Assembly (NCBI GenBank): GCA_040255675.1
Contig: JBDZVM010000010.1
Location: 1 to 64,000 of the forward strand
From: JBDZVM01 sp040255675
GTDB taxonomy: Bacteria; Actinomycetota; Actinomycetes; Acidothermales; Acidothermaceae
Direction of reading: 5' to 3'
DNA: 64,000 nt
Shown here: piece after piece, positions 7,898-15,675 of the stretch
How the letters are laid out: every line of letters begins with the position of its first letter
Numbering within the stretch: position 1 is the first letter of the stretch
The notes under the pieces: model-generated
What the model saw: only the letters and a program-made list of their open reading frames with translations
What the model was told of the DNA's origin: nothing
Databases searched by the model: none
Position numbers and translations under genes: made by a program

Positions 7898-8434
7898 ATG
7901 GCCGGCGTGGCAGGCGAGAACGCACCGACTCCGCTGACGGCCGCGCTCGCCGAGATCGACCAGCACCTGGCGAGCGGCGGCTGGGACCAACCGACGAAGC
8001 TGTTCGCCCTCGTGAAGGCGATCGACCTGGCCCGCGCCGAGCCTGAGCTCGCCAAGCGGCTCGACTTGAGCACCGAACCGGGCGACGACGCCCTCGCCGC
8101 CGTCGAGCAAGAGTTCAGTGACAAACCGCTCGACGAATGGCTCGCCACGATCGCCTGGCCCGAGTCGGTCGACGGTTGCGCGGTCGCCCAAGAGGTCGTC
8201 ACGTTGCCGCCGTCCGCCGAAAACGAGATACCGGACGGCGAAGAGCCCACGCGCTGGGCGGCCAGCCACCCGCGGAAACGCGAACTGCGCATGGTTGTCG
8301 GCGTGCTGAGAGACGGCTCGCGGTCCTCGATCCTGCGCATCCGCAACACGAAGAACGAGCCGGACGACGTCATCACCGGCGACGCGCTCGTGCCGAACCT
8401 GGCCGACGCGCTCGTGGCAACGTTCGAGAGCTAG
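7898..8434 (+). CDS. PPA1309-family conserved actinobacterial protein
   Basis: The protein has 178 residues and starts at ATG 7898 (MAGVAGENAPTPLTAALAEI). It contains WDQPTKLFALVKAIDLARAE, then DEWLATIAWPESVDGCAVAQ and ASHPRKRELRMVVGVLRDG, which I recognise from the PPA1309 family of uncharacterised actinobacterial proteins. It is soluble, with no signal peptide. It ends 1 bp before the end of the convergent PDZ-Lon protease gene, its usual neighbour. Function is not known; it is not an enzyme by any motif I can see. Confidence 0.8.
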   Translation: MAGVAGENAPTPLTAALAEIDQHLASGGWDQPTKLFALVKAIDLARAEPELAKRLDLSTEPGDDALAAVEQEFSDKPLDEWLATIAWPESVDGCAVAQEVVTLPPSAENEIPDGEEPTRWAASHPRKRELRMVVGVLRDGSRSSILRIRNTKNEPDDVITGDALVPNLADALVATFES

Positions 8435-8435
8435 C

Positions 8436-9482
8436 TCAGCAGCTAGGCACGCCAGATTCGCCGGCGCGAATCTTGTTCAACGCGTCGACCGCGCCGGAAA
8501 GCGTCGAGACTTTCACCAGCCGAAGTCCCTTGGGAACCGCCTTCACCGCGGCCGCGCAATTGTCCTTGGGCACAAGGAAAACTGTCGCACCGGCTTTGCG
8601 CGCGCCGGCCATCTTCTGCTCGATGCCGCCGATCGGCCCGACCGAGCCATCGGCGCTGATCGTGCCGGTTCCGGCGACGACGCGGCCGCCGGTCAAGCTG
8701 CCTTCGGTGAGCTTGTCGATGATGCCGAGCGCGAAGGCCATACCCGCGGAAGGCCCACCGACGTTGTCGAGCTGAATGTCGATCTGGAACGGCATCTGAT
8801 AGCTGGTAACGACCCCGATGCCGATGCTCGGCGTGTGGTTGTCGGCGCGGGGCGTCTGCAGGGTGATCGGGACGTCGATTTGCTTGTCGCCGCGCTTCAC
8901 GTGCAGGGTCGCCTGGTCGCCGACCTTGAACTGGCCGAGCACGGTGAGCAGTTGGTTGGCATCGGTCACGTCGCTCGAGTCGACGCCCACGATGACGTCG
9001 GAGGTGTGCAGCTTGCCCAGCGCTGTCGAGGTTTTCTCGATCGACGTCACCAACACGCCGTTGGGCGACAAGTCGTAGCCGAGGTAGCGAAGTGCGGCGA
9101 GCTTGGCGTCAATTTGCGACAAATCCATGGCTTCGGCGTCTTGCTGAGCGGCTTCATCGGCCGTCTCGTTGGGGCCGTACAAGACGCTGACCGGCACGAC
9201 GGCGTCGCGGTCGTTCCACCACCCGGCGAGCACGTTGTCGGCCGACAGGTTCTTGCCTGGGCCGCCATACTCGCCGACGGTCACGAGGTACAGCTTGCCG
9301 TCGGTCGGATAGGTCTGGTGGTCTTTGATCGTGATCAGCGGCGTGTTGCCGCTGCTGGACAACGTGTCGGTAACAGGCCCGGGCACCAGTCGCACGTAGG
9401 GCACCGGCAGCGACATGCCGACGAAGAACACGACGACCGCCAGGCCAGCCGACGCGAACAGGGTCGTGGCCTGACGTCGCAT
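8436..9482 (-). CDS. PDZ and Lon-like serine protease, membrane-anchored (YlbL type)
   Basis: The protein has 348 residues. One N-terminal membrane helix (about 7-27, TLFASAGLAVVVFFVGMSLP) anchors it, with the rest outside the cytoplasm. A PDZ domain sits at about 140-210 (NGVLVTSIEKTSTALGKLHT). The Lon-type proteolytic domain follows, with the catalytic dyad Ser245 in GGPSAGM and Lys290 in GGIEQK; the 45-residue spacing fits Lon. Related to Bacillus YlbL and mycobacterial Rv3194c. It may degrade misfolded exported proteins; the substrate is unknown. It converges on the PPA1309 gene with a 1-bp gap. Confidence 0.92.
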   Translation of the reverse strand: MRRQATTLFASAGLAVVVFFVGMSLPVPYVRLVPGPVTDTLSSSGNTPLITIKDHQTYPTDGKLYLVTVGEYGGPGKNLSADNVLAGWWNDRDAVVPVSVLYGPNETADEAAQQDAEAMDLSQIDAKLAALRYLGYDLSPNGVLVTSIEKTSTALGKLHTSDVIVGVDSSDVTDANQLLTVLGQFKVGDQATLHVKRGDKQIDVPITLQTPRADNHTPSIGIGVVTSYQMPFQIDIQLDNVGGPSAGMAFALGIIDKLTEGSLTGGRVVAGTGTISADGSVGPIGGIEQKMAGARKAGATVFLVPKDNCAAAVKAVPKGLRLVKVSTLSGAVDALNKIRAGESGVPSC

Positions 9483-9508
9483 GCCTCAAGCCTAAAGCTC
9501 GCCAAACG

Positions 9509-9545
9509 GTCGTGAGCCGTGGCCCTGGTGGCCACGGCTCACGAC
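9509..9545 (-). terminator. Perfect 16-bp stem hairpin downstream of 9573-10112
   Basis: Arms 9509-9524 and 9530-9545 are exact reverse complements (GTCGTGAGCCGTGGCC and its partner) with a 5-nt loop. It lies between two leftward genes and likely ends the transcript of the upstream one. No T-run follows, as is usual in high-GC actinobacteria. Confidence 0.75.
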
Positions 9546-9572
9546 ACCCCCGAGTCGCCCGTCTGATTCGAA

Positions 9573-10112
9573 TCAGCGAGCGAAGAAACCCATGCCGCGG
9601 TCGCGGCGACCACCGAACGCCGGCTCCAACACCTGCGCCCGCGGCTCGCTTTCGGCCGGCGCGACCGCCGGCTCGGCGGCACCCGGCACGCCCGCGGCCG
9701 GCAACCCGAACTGGTCGACAGCGACCAGCGGCTGGTCGGGCACGACGATCCCGGTGGCCGAGCCCGCCGCCGCGACCGCCGGTTGGGCAAAGGGCTCGTC
9801 CGCGGCGTTGCCGTAAGACGCCATCGCTTCCGCGACGGTCGTCGGGGCCGGCAGCGGAATCTCAACGGCCGGCGACGGGCCCGAGATCTCGGCTGCCTGG
9901 GCCTCGGCACGCGCCGGCTGTGTCGTCGGCACTTCGACCCGATACCAAGTCTTGAACGACAGCGGAACCTCGGTGAGCGAATACACCGAAGCCTCACTCA
10001 CGTTCTCGACGTTGCGCAGGTGCTCGACGAACCGCACCGCGTCGTCCAGGCCGGCGAAGCGGCGAAAAGCCGGCGTGCCGTCGGGCGCGGGGAAAAAAAC
10101 GACGTGTTCCAC
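9573..10112 (-). CDS. Hypothetical protein with N-terminal small domain and Pro/Ala-rich tail
   Basis: The protein has 179 residues. Residues 1-65 look folded (MEHVVFFPAPDGTPAFRRFA, then YSLTEVPLSFKTWYRVEVP); the remaining 110 are rich in Ala, Pro, Glu and Val and probably disordered, ending RRDRGMGFFAR. I recognise this layout from uncharacterised actinobacterial proteins encoded near the PDZ-Lon protease, but no function can be given. There is no signal peptide or membrane helix. A 16-bp hairpin follows the stop. Confidence 0.7.
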   Translation of the reverse strand: MEHVVFFPAPDGTPAFRRFAGLDDAVRFVEHLRNVENVSEASVYSLTEVPLSFKTWYRVEVPTTQPARAEAQAAEISGPSPAVEIPLPAPTTVAEAMASYGNAADEPFAQPAVAAAGSATGIVVPDQPLVAVDQFGLPAAGVPGAAEPAVAPAESEPRAQVLEPAFGGRRDRGMGFFAR

Positions 10113-10257
10113 AGGGCCTCACTGCCTCACTCGAACAACGGGGCCCGTGATGTGCCGCAGGCCCGACAAGGGACGTGACCCCTCATGAATCGGCAACCGG
10201 ACCAGCCACTCTTGAGCCAACCGGGCTACTTGACCTACCGCGACCAGGCCCACGCTC

Positions 10258-10479
10258 TCATCGACCGGACGTCGACTTGCGCGCCCGCCTCTTCACCAAC
10301 CGCGCCCAGCGCCGCCGGCGAACCTTGGCCGGTCGTTCGAACGCTTGCCGGAACTTGGTGAACGACTCCATCGATTCAAGCATCGCGGCCGGACGCGGCG
10401 GCCTGCTGATCAGGTAGGCCCACACGATCCCGATGACGAACGCGACCAGCGGGATCGCCAGCCACAACAAGACGGCCAT
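10258..10479 (-). CDS. Small single-pass membrane protein
   Basis: The protein has 73 residues. Residues 3-24 (LLWLAIPLVAFVIGIVWAYL) form one membrane helix, and the rest is a strongly basic tail (RPAKVRRRRWARLVKRRARK). It is encoded just downstream of moaE on the same strand. Small basic membrane proteins of this kind sit beside moaE in several actinobacteria, but no function is known. The distance to moaE (60 bp) allows one transcript. Confidence 0.7.
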   Translation of the reverse strand: MAVLLWLAIPLVAFVIGIVWAYLISRPPRPAAMLESMESFTKFRQAFERPAKVRRRRWARLVKRRARKSTSGR

Positions 10480-10539
10480 CGAGATCGCGCTTTCCTTTGC
10501 GAGAGAACCCGGAAACCCCGCGTATCCGGACTGTCTAGC

Positions 10540-10998
10540 CTAGCCGTCGGTGTCGTCGCCGACCGGTGAGGCCACCTCGCCGACGCCGACCCATTCGACG
10601 CTGCCGTCGCGAAAGATCTGCCGTTTCCAAATCGGCGCTTCGTCTTTCACCCGGTCGATGAGTTGCTGGCCCGCGCGAAACGCGTCATGCCGGTGCGCGC
10701 AGGACGCCCCGACAACGACGGCAAGGTCGCCGATCGCCAGCGGGCCGGTGCGATGCACCGCGGCGAGCGCGATCACGCTAGGTTGTTCCGCGATCGAAGC
10801 CGCGATGTTGCGCATCGCGGCCACGACGTCCGGATGCGCCTCGTACTCGAGGCTCGCGACATCGCGGCCGCCGTCCTCGTCGCGCACCGTGCCGACGAAC
10901 AGCGCGATGCCACCCGCGCGCGGATCGCTCACCGCCGCCAAGACCTCGTCGACCGACAGCGGTTTGTCGCGGACGTCGACCAGTCGCACCTCACCCAC
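10540..10998 (-). CDS. moaE: Molybdopterin synthase catalytic subunit MoaE
   Basis: The protein has 152 residues with the MoaE signatures ALFVGTVRDEDGGRDVASLE, HRTGPLAIGDLAVVVGAS and KDEAPIWKRQIFRDGSVEWV. The conserved Lys in VKDEAPIWK and the Arg in GTVR are kept. MoaE works with the small sulfur carrier MoaD to insert the two dithiolene sulfurs into precursor Z. No MoaD is encoded in view. MoeZ, which charges sulfur carriers, is encoded at 34982-36160. The start overlaps the upstream reductase gene by 8 bp. Confidence 0.93.
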   Translation of the reverse strand: MGEVRLVDVRDKPLSVDEVLAAVSDPRAGGIALFVGTVRDEDGGRDVASLEYEAHPDVVAAMRNIAASIAEQPSVIALAAVHRTGPLAIGDLAVVVGASCAHRHDAFRAGQQLIDRVKDEAPIWKRQIFRDGSVEWVGVGEVASPVGDDTDG

Positions 10999-12340
10999 GG
11001 CGCCGCCTCCTCGCTCTTCGAACCAACGCGGCTGTGCCGACCAGCGCGACAGTAGCGCCGACAGCAGCCCCGGCGGCGGCGTCGCGCCGTCCGATTCGAT
11101 GACCGCCGATGGCGTGCTGGCCGGACGATTCGGCCATCGCCGCCCGCAGCGCCGCCTCGTTGCTGAAGCTCGCGCGCCAACCCAGCGCCATCAGCCGACG
11201 AGGCTCGACCACCCAGGGGTACACCAAGAACCGCAAGTCGCTCGACGACGCCGGCGTCGCGCCGATGCGATGCAACCGCTCGGCGGTGCCGAACGCGACC
11301 GCCGCGGGCAACTCGATGTGGCGCTTTTCAGTGACGCGCTCGATCTCGCTTTGGTCGAGGTGACCTGGGCTGCCGACCGCGGCGGCGACGAAGCCGTCGT
11401 CCGCGCCACCCCGAGCTAGCCCAGAAGTCGCCGCGAGTTCGAGCGCGGCCAGCAGGTCGTCGACGTGGCAGAACTGCCAGCAGATATGCGCGCCCTTGAC
11501 CGACAACAGTCGCGGTGCCTCGAAATGCCGGGTGAGCACGGTGTCGATACCCGGACCGACCAGCGTGGCAGGTCGCAACACGGTCACCGACAGGCCCGGG
11601 TGCGTGCGCGGCGCCTGACTCGCCAGCCGCTCCATTTCCAGTAAATCGCCGAGGTAGGAGTTGTCGGCCGACGCGCGCAATTCGCCGTCTTCGTCGAGCG
11701 GCACCGCGTTGTCGGGATTCGCCCCGTAGACCATCGCGCTGGTCACGATGACCACCCGCTTCACGCCAGCTGCCGGAGCCGCCGTCAGCACGGTCGCCGT
11801 GCCGCGCACGTTGGTCGACTGCCTGCTCGGACGATCCGGCTCCACGGGCCGCATCGTCGCCAAATGCACCACAACGTCGACCCCGGCCAGCCGGTCGGCA
11901 AGCGTTGGGTCGCGGACGTCGGCCAGCCGCCACGTCGCCCGCGGTGTGTCACCCCGAATCGTGTCGATCGCCACGACCTTCTTCACCGCGTCGGACGACG
12001 CCAGCCGGCGGGTCAGCAACTCGCCGATGCCTCGCGCGGCACCAGTCACGGCGATGACGGGCTTGCCACGAGTCGACCTCGTCTTGGCCGTCGGCGTCCG
12101 CTTCACCTCGGCGGTCTCTTTCGCCGCGGTCGAATCTCCCTTCGTCGGCGACGCGGCCGCGCGCTTGGCCGGCGCCCGCTTTCGCGGTCTGGCCCCGGGC
12201 TCTCGCGGCACACCCTGTGCCCCGTCTTGCTGTGCCCCGTCTTGCTGTGCCCCGTCTTGCTGTGCCCCGTCTTGCTCGACGTCCGCTTCACCATCACGGC
12301 CGCTGCGCTGTCGGCGAACCGGAGGTCTGTCATTACTCAT
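10991..12340 (-). CDS. NAD-dependent epimerase/dehydratase with repeat-bearing N-terminal tail
   Basis: The 449-residue protein starts at ATG 12340 (MSNDRPPVRRQR) after a purine-rich site; the ATG at 12385 is less likely. Residues 1-90 are a disordered, charged tail with four DGAQQ repeats and Lys/Arg-rich segments. From about 95 there is an extended SDR fold: PVIAVTGAARGIGELLTRRL as nucleotide-binding loop, then VVIVTSAMVYGANPD. The family acts on nucleotide sugars, lignin-like or steroid substrates; the catalytic Tyr of YxxxK could be in NSYLGDLLEMER, with no Lys at the standard place, so activity is uncertain. Divergent from 12493. Confidence 0.8.
   Translation of the reverse strand: MSNDRPPVRRQRSGRDGEADVEQDGAQQDGAQQDGAQQDGAQGVPREPGARPRKRAPAKRAAASPTKGDSTAAKETAEVKRTPTAKTRSTRGKPVIAVTGAARGIGELLTRRLASSDAVKKVVAIDTIRGDTPRATWRLADVRDPTLADRLAGVDVVVHLATMRPVEPDRPSRQSTNVRGTATVLTAAPAAGVKRVVIVTSAMVYGANPDNAVPLDEDGELRASADNSYLGDLLEMERLASQAPRTHPGLSVTVLRPATLVGPGIDTVLTRHFEAPRLLSVKGAHICWQFCHVDDLLAALELAATSGLARGGADDGFVAAAVGSPGHLDQSEIERVTEKRHIELPAAVAFGTAERLHRIGATPASSSDLRFLVYPWVVEPRRLMALGWRASFSNEAALRAAMAESSGQHAIGGHRIGRRDAAAGAAVGATVALVGTAALVRRARRRRRG
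12207..12274. repeat. 15-bp tandem repeat (about 4 copies) inside coding sequence
   Basis: The unit TGCCCCGTCTTGCTG is repeated about four times and encodes DGAQQ on the minus strand. The copies are nearly perfect, which points to recent slippage. It lies in the disordered tail of the epimerase-like protein, so copy-number change would keep frame. Confidence 0.85.
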
Positions 12341-12492
12341 CGGATGCTCCCCCCGACTACCGTGGGCGGCGTGGGTCGTGTACACGCTGCCGTCGTCGTT
12401 GCCCGCACGGACCGGCGAAGGCCGGCGTCCGAGAGACGTCGACCGCCTTTGAATATGACCGCCATGATGCCCATCCTGCCCGAGGAGACGCG
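12341..12492. promoter_or_regulatory. Divergent promoter region
   Basis: The 152 bp between the leftward epimerase gene and the rightward Zincin_2 gene must hold both promoters. A GAGGAG ribosome site lies at 12482-12487 before the GTG at 12493. No clear -10 box can be named. Confidence 0.4.
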
Positions 12493-13860
12493 GTGAGCGA
12501 GCTTCCGTTCGGCTTTGGCAAGCCGAATCGCGACGACCAATCAGGCAGTGGCGGAGCTGGAGGGGGCCCCGGATCCGGTCAGGGGTCTGGTCGCGGAGGG
12601 GGTGGCGGCGCCGGCGAAACCCCTTTCGGATTCGGCGGTTTCGAGGGATTTGGCGGCGACATCGGCGCGGCCCTGCATCGCTTCGCCGACATGTTGTCGT
12701 GGCAAGGCGGGCCGGTGAACTGGGATCTCGCCAAGGACGTCGCCCGGCAAGCCGCGTCCGGCGACGACCCCTCGGTCACCGACGCTGAGCGCGCCGCGGT
12801 CGCCGACGCGATCCGGCTCGCCGAGCTGTGGCTCGATCCGACCACCGGGTTTTCCGCGGCCATCGGCCCGGCTCACGCCTGGAGCAGAGCCGAGTGGATC
12901 GAAGCCACCTTGCCGACTTGGCGCGAATTGGTCGACCCGGTCGCCGCCAAAGTCGTCGACGCGTTCGGCACCGAACTGGCCGGCGGGCGCATGGCCGGCG
13001 AGCTGCCCGAGGGGTTGCCGCCCGAGATGGCGCAGATGGCGGGCCCGCTGATGTCGATGATGCGTCAGATGGGCGGCGTGATGTTCGGCGGTCAAGTCGG
13101 ACAAGCGCTCGGCGCGTTGTCGCGCGAGGTCGTGTCGTCGACCGACATCGGACTCCCGCTCGCGGGCGGCCACGTGGCACTGCTTCCTGCCGGCGTCGCG
13201 GCGTTCGGCGACGGGCTGGGGCTGCCCGCCGACGAAATAAGGCTCTTTCTCGCCTTGCGCGAGGTGGCGTGTCAGCGGCTGTACAAAGGCGTTCCGTGGT
13301 TGCGATCTAGGCTCCTCGCCGCCGTCGAGGATTACGCGCGGGGCATCACGGTCGACACGTCGCACATGCAAGAAGCGCTGGGCTCTATCGATCCGACCAA
13401 CCCCGAGGCGCTGCAGGAGGCGTTGTCCGGCGGGCTCTTCGAGCCGCAAGACACGCCGGCACAACGTGCCGCGCTCGCCCGCCTCGAAACGTTGCTGGCG
13501 CTGGTCGAAGGTTGGCTCGACGACGTCGTCGAACAGGCCGCGAGCGGTCGGCTGGCGGCCACCGATGCGCTGATCGAGACGATTCGCCGCCGCCGTGCGA
13601 GCGGTGGCCCGGCCGAGCAGACGTTCAGCACGCTGGTTGGCCTCGAGCTTCGCCCGCGCCGCATGCGCGAGGCCGCCCAGCTTTGGCGCCTCTTGCGCGA
13701 AAGCCGGGGCGCTGACGGGCGCGACGCGGTCTGGGAACACCCCGATCTACTACCGACGCCAGACGATCTCGACGATCCGGCGGCGTTCGTCGACCGGCGA
13801 GACATCGACCTCGACCTGAGTTCGTTCGAGATTCCGCCGGACGACGAGCCCGGCGCGTAA
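12493..13860 (+). CDS. Zincin_2 (DUF2342) family putative metalloprotease, metal motif altered
   Basis: The 455-residue protein starts at GTG 12493 after GAGGAG. Residues 1-60 are Gly-rich and disordered with two PFGFG motifs; the rest is helical (GEMMSMMRQMGG-like segments, FGGQVGQALGALSREVVSST). It matches the actinobacterial Zincin_2/TIGR03624 family (Rv3195 position in synteny). The family segment that in my memory reads REAAHxRLF...VPWL here reads REVACQRLYKGVPWLRSRL at about residues 257-275, with Cys in place of the His. If that His is a metal ligand, protease activity is doubtful. Start, length and context are firm; catalytic status is inference. Confidence 0.82.
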   Translation: MSELPFGFGKPNRDDQSGSGGAGGGPGSGQGSGRGGGGGAGETPFGFGGFEGFGGDIGAALHRFADMLSWQGGPVNWDLAKDVARQAASGDDPSVTDAERAAVADAIRLAELWLDPTTGFSAAIGPAHAWSRAEWIEATLPTWRELVDPVAAKVVDAFGTELAGGRMAGELPEGLPPEMAQMAGPLMSMMRQMGGVMFGGQVGQALGALSREVVSSTDIGLPLAGGHVALLPAGVAAFGDGLGLPADEIRLFLALREVACQRLYKGVPWLRSRLLAAVEDYARGITVDTSHMQEALGSIDPTNPEALQEALSGGLFEPQDTPAQRAALARLETLLALVEGWLDDVVEQAASGRLAATDALIETIRRRRASGGPAEQTFSTLVGLELRPRRMREAAQLWRLLRESRGADGRDAVWEHPDLLPTPDDLDDPAAFVDRRDIDLDLSSFEIPPDDEPGA

Positions 13861-13900
13861 TCGACTCGTTGCGCTCGACGCCAGCGCCGCGCCCATCCGG

Positions 13901-14703
13901 CTACCACAGAGCCAGCGGCTGCTCGTCGGCGTCCGGCTGGGGTTCGGCGTCCGGCTGGTCGTCGGTGTCGAGATCGGANNNNNNNNNNNNNNNNNNNNNN
14001 NNNNNNNNNNNNNNNNNNNNNNNNNNNNNNNNNNNNNNNNNNNNNNNNNNNNNNNNNNNNNNNNNNNNNNNNNNNNNNCGTCGGCGTCCGGCTGGGGTTC
14101 GGCGTCCGGCTGGTCGTCGGTGTCGAGATCGGACGGCGAACCCTCGTCGGCGGCTGACACGCCGAGCAGGTACCCGCGCGCCCGCTCGGCCTTCGGGTAA
14201 CGCTCGACGAGTTTGTGAAACCGCGGACCGTGGCCGGGCTCGAACAGGTGTGCCAGTTCGTGGACGAGCACGTAATCGATCACCCACGGCGGCATGACCC
14301 GCAGCCGCTCGCTCAGCCGGATGGTCGCGTCGGCCGGCGTGCACGATCCCCAGCGCGCGCCCTGGTTGCTCACCCACCGCACGCTCGCCGGCGCCGCCTT
14401 GCCCTCGAAGTAGCGGCGCGACAACTCGGCGGCTCGCATCGCCAACTCGGCGTCGCCGCGCCCGGCGCGACCCCCGCGTCGCCGATCTTGGGCGGCGAGA
14501 CGCTCGAGCATGACGTCGATCCATCGCCGCTCTTCCGCCCTCGACATGCGCGCGGGCAGCAGCACGATGGTGCGGTCGCCGTCGCGATAGGCCGACACCG
14601 TACGGCGCCGGCGCGCGCTGCGGCGCACTTCGACGGCTGGCCGATCAGCGCCCTGCCGGGAATCGCGCTCCTGTCGCGGAGCAGGGGGGCGCTGGGTGGT
14701 CAC
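13901..14703 (-). CDS. M48/YgjP-type metal-dependent hydrolase, gene split by an assembly gap
   Basis: The gene starts at GTG 14703 (TTQRPPAPRQERD) and runs leftward into the N-gap. The zinc site VLVHELAHLFEPGHGPRFHK and the preceding WVSNQGARWGSCTPADATIR are the hallmarks of the YgjP (DUF45, SprT/WLM-like) family. The 55 bases on both sides of the gap are identical; joining them gives an acidic tail SDLDTDDQPDAEPQPDADEQ and the stop TAG at 13901-13903. The merged protein would be about 215 residues. Coordinates include 100 N plus one duplicated 55-base copy, so their length is not the gene length. No substrate is known. Confidence 0.85.
13924..14133. other. Assembly gap (100 N) with identical 55-bp flanks
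   Basis: N occupies 13979-14078. The 55 bases 13924-13978 are identical to 14079-14133, so the two contigs overlap and no sequence need be missing. The overlap contains a short internal repeat (GGCGTCCGGCTGG), which explains the break. Confidence 0.95.
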
Positions 14704-14936
14704 GGCGAAACGGTATCCCCGCCGTCCGGTTGCGAGTCGATCCCACGCCCATCGACCGGGCGTCGAGAAGGTCAGGCGAGAAGCCCATTCGCGGCGGCTT
14801 CTTTTCATCCCCAGGCTCGACATCGCGCTCCCGCTGGTCGCGGCCCTGATCAACCGCCGGGGGCCACGCCCGTGCACAGGTTCGCCCAAAGAGATCCACA
14901 GGAACACTCCGCGCCGTCCCCACCTGCCGCACAGCG

Positions 14937-14945
14937 TTATCCACA
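14937..14945 (+). promoter_or_regulatory. DnaA box (TTATCCACA)
   Basis: Exact match to the consensus TTATNCACA. It is 155 bp from a second perfect box in opposite orientation. Two more sites with two mismatches lie close by. Confidence 0.6.
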
Positions 14946-15100
14946 GGTCAGGCGGCGCGACGTTGACCACGGCCGCGACATCCGCCTACCGTCGGCACCA
15001 AGAGACCCCGGGTTGGTGATCCGTTCACAAGGGGAAGGTGAGCGGCGAACCGGCTCGGGGTTTCCGCTGTCCAGTACCGTCCTACTTCTCGGCGGACGGC

Positions 15101-15109
15101 TGTGGATAA
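15101..15109 (-). promoter_or_regulatory. DnaA box (TTATCCACA, minus strand)
   Basis: The plus strand reads TGTGGATAA, the exact reverse complement of the consensus box. A degenerate box follows 2 nt later (TGTGGAAAT). Confidence 0.6.
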
Positions 15110-15331
15110 CTTGTGGAAATCAAGCTCTCGGCGCGGCGTTGCGGCGCGGATGCGCGGCACCTGAGCGTGGCTGACGTAGGGTGGCAGGCGGTTTCGTTCA
15201 TTCGAGAGGGTGGACGGCGCTCGTCGGGTCGCCCGCCACGTGCTCAGCGTGACCGGCTAGCGTTCCACGATCAGGATTCACCAACGACAACCGAACCACC
15301 CCGAACCGCATTCGTGACCAAGGAGGACCGC

Positions 15332-15490
15332 GTGGCCGAGAAATACAGTGGCGAGGCCTACTGCGTGAAGTGCAAAGAGAAGCGCCAGTTCGAGGGCGAC
15401 GTCGTCGTCAACGACAAGGGCACGAAGATGGCGAAGGGCAAGTGCTCCGTGTGCGGCACGACGCTCAACCGCATCCTCGGCAAGGCCTGA
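15332..15490 (+). CDS. DUF5679 zinc-ribbon protein
   Basis: The 52-residue protein starts at GTG 15332 after an AGGAGG site (15321-15326); a longer frame from 15113 has no such site. The sequence MAEKYSGEAYCVKCKEKRQF and GKCSVCGTTLNRILGKA has two CxxC pairs that would bind one zinc. It matches the DUF5679 family encoded next to the ThiF-like and UbiB genes in actinobacteria (Rv3196A position). Function is unknown; a nucleic-acid- or protein-binding role is possible. A strong terminator follows. Confidence 0.9.
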   Translation: MAEKYSGEAYCVKCKEKRQFEGDVVVNDKGTKMAKGKCSVCGTTLNRILGKA

Positions 15491-15508
15491 CGCCTCAGCA
15501 ATCTCGTC

Positions 15509-15549
15509 AAAGGGGCCGGGTGGCGCGAAGCGCCACCCGGCCCCTTTTT
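15509..15549 (+). terminator. Intrinsic terminator of the DUF5679 gene
   Basis: A 17-bp perfect stem (left 15509-15525, right 15531-15547) with a 5-nt loop ends in TTTTT. It is about as strong as terminators get in this window. The minus strand also ends in a T-run, so it can work both ways. Confidence 0.9.
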
Positions 15550-15675
15550 GTGCGCCGCGACTCTTGGTCCCGTTACCCACAGCGAGCGCGGGATGCGCCC
15601 ACAGCCATGTGGATCGAAGTGCCGGCCTAGGCGAAATCAATGCGAGGCTGCCAGCAGGCAAACTCGGAGGTGCCA

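Larger units (their letters stand above)
14704..15331. other. Non-coding region with DnaA-box-like sites
   Basis: No frame here looks like a gene. Two perfect TTATCCACA boxes (14937-14945 plus strand, 15101-15109 minus strand) and two weaker ones (AGATCCACA at 14892-14900 and the complement of TGTGGAAAT at 15112-15120) lie within 230 bp. The promoter of the DUF5679 gene should lie towards 15331. The neighbours are not dnaA or dnaN. Confidence 0.55.

Noticed and set aside
13750..14970. A 406-codon frame including N as X
   Set aside because: It reads across the assembly gap in a wrong frame; merging the 55-bp overlap gives the shorter, sensible protein.
14872..15120. Chromosome origin oriC
   Set aside because: Box number is too low for an actinobacterial oriC and dnaA/dnaN are absent, so only a DnaA-site cluster is reported.
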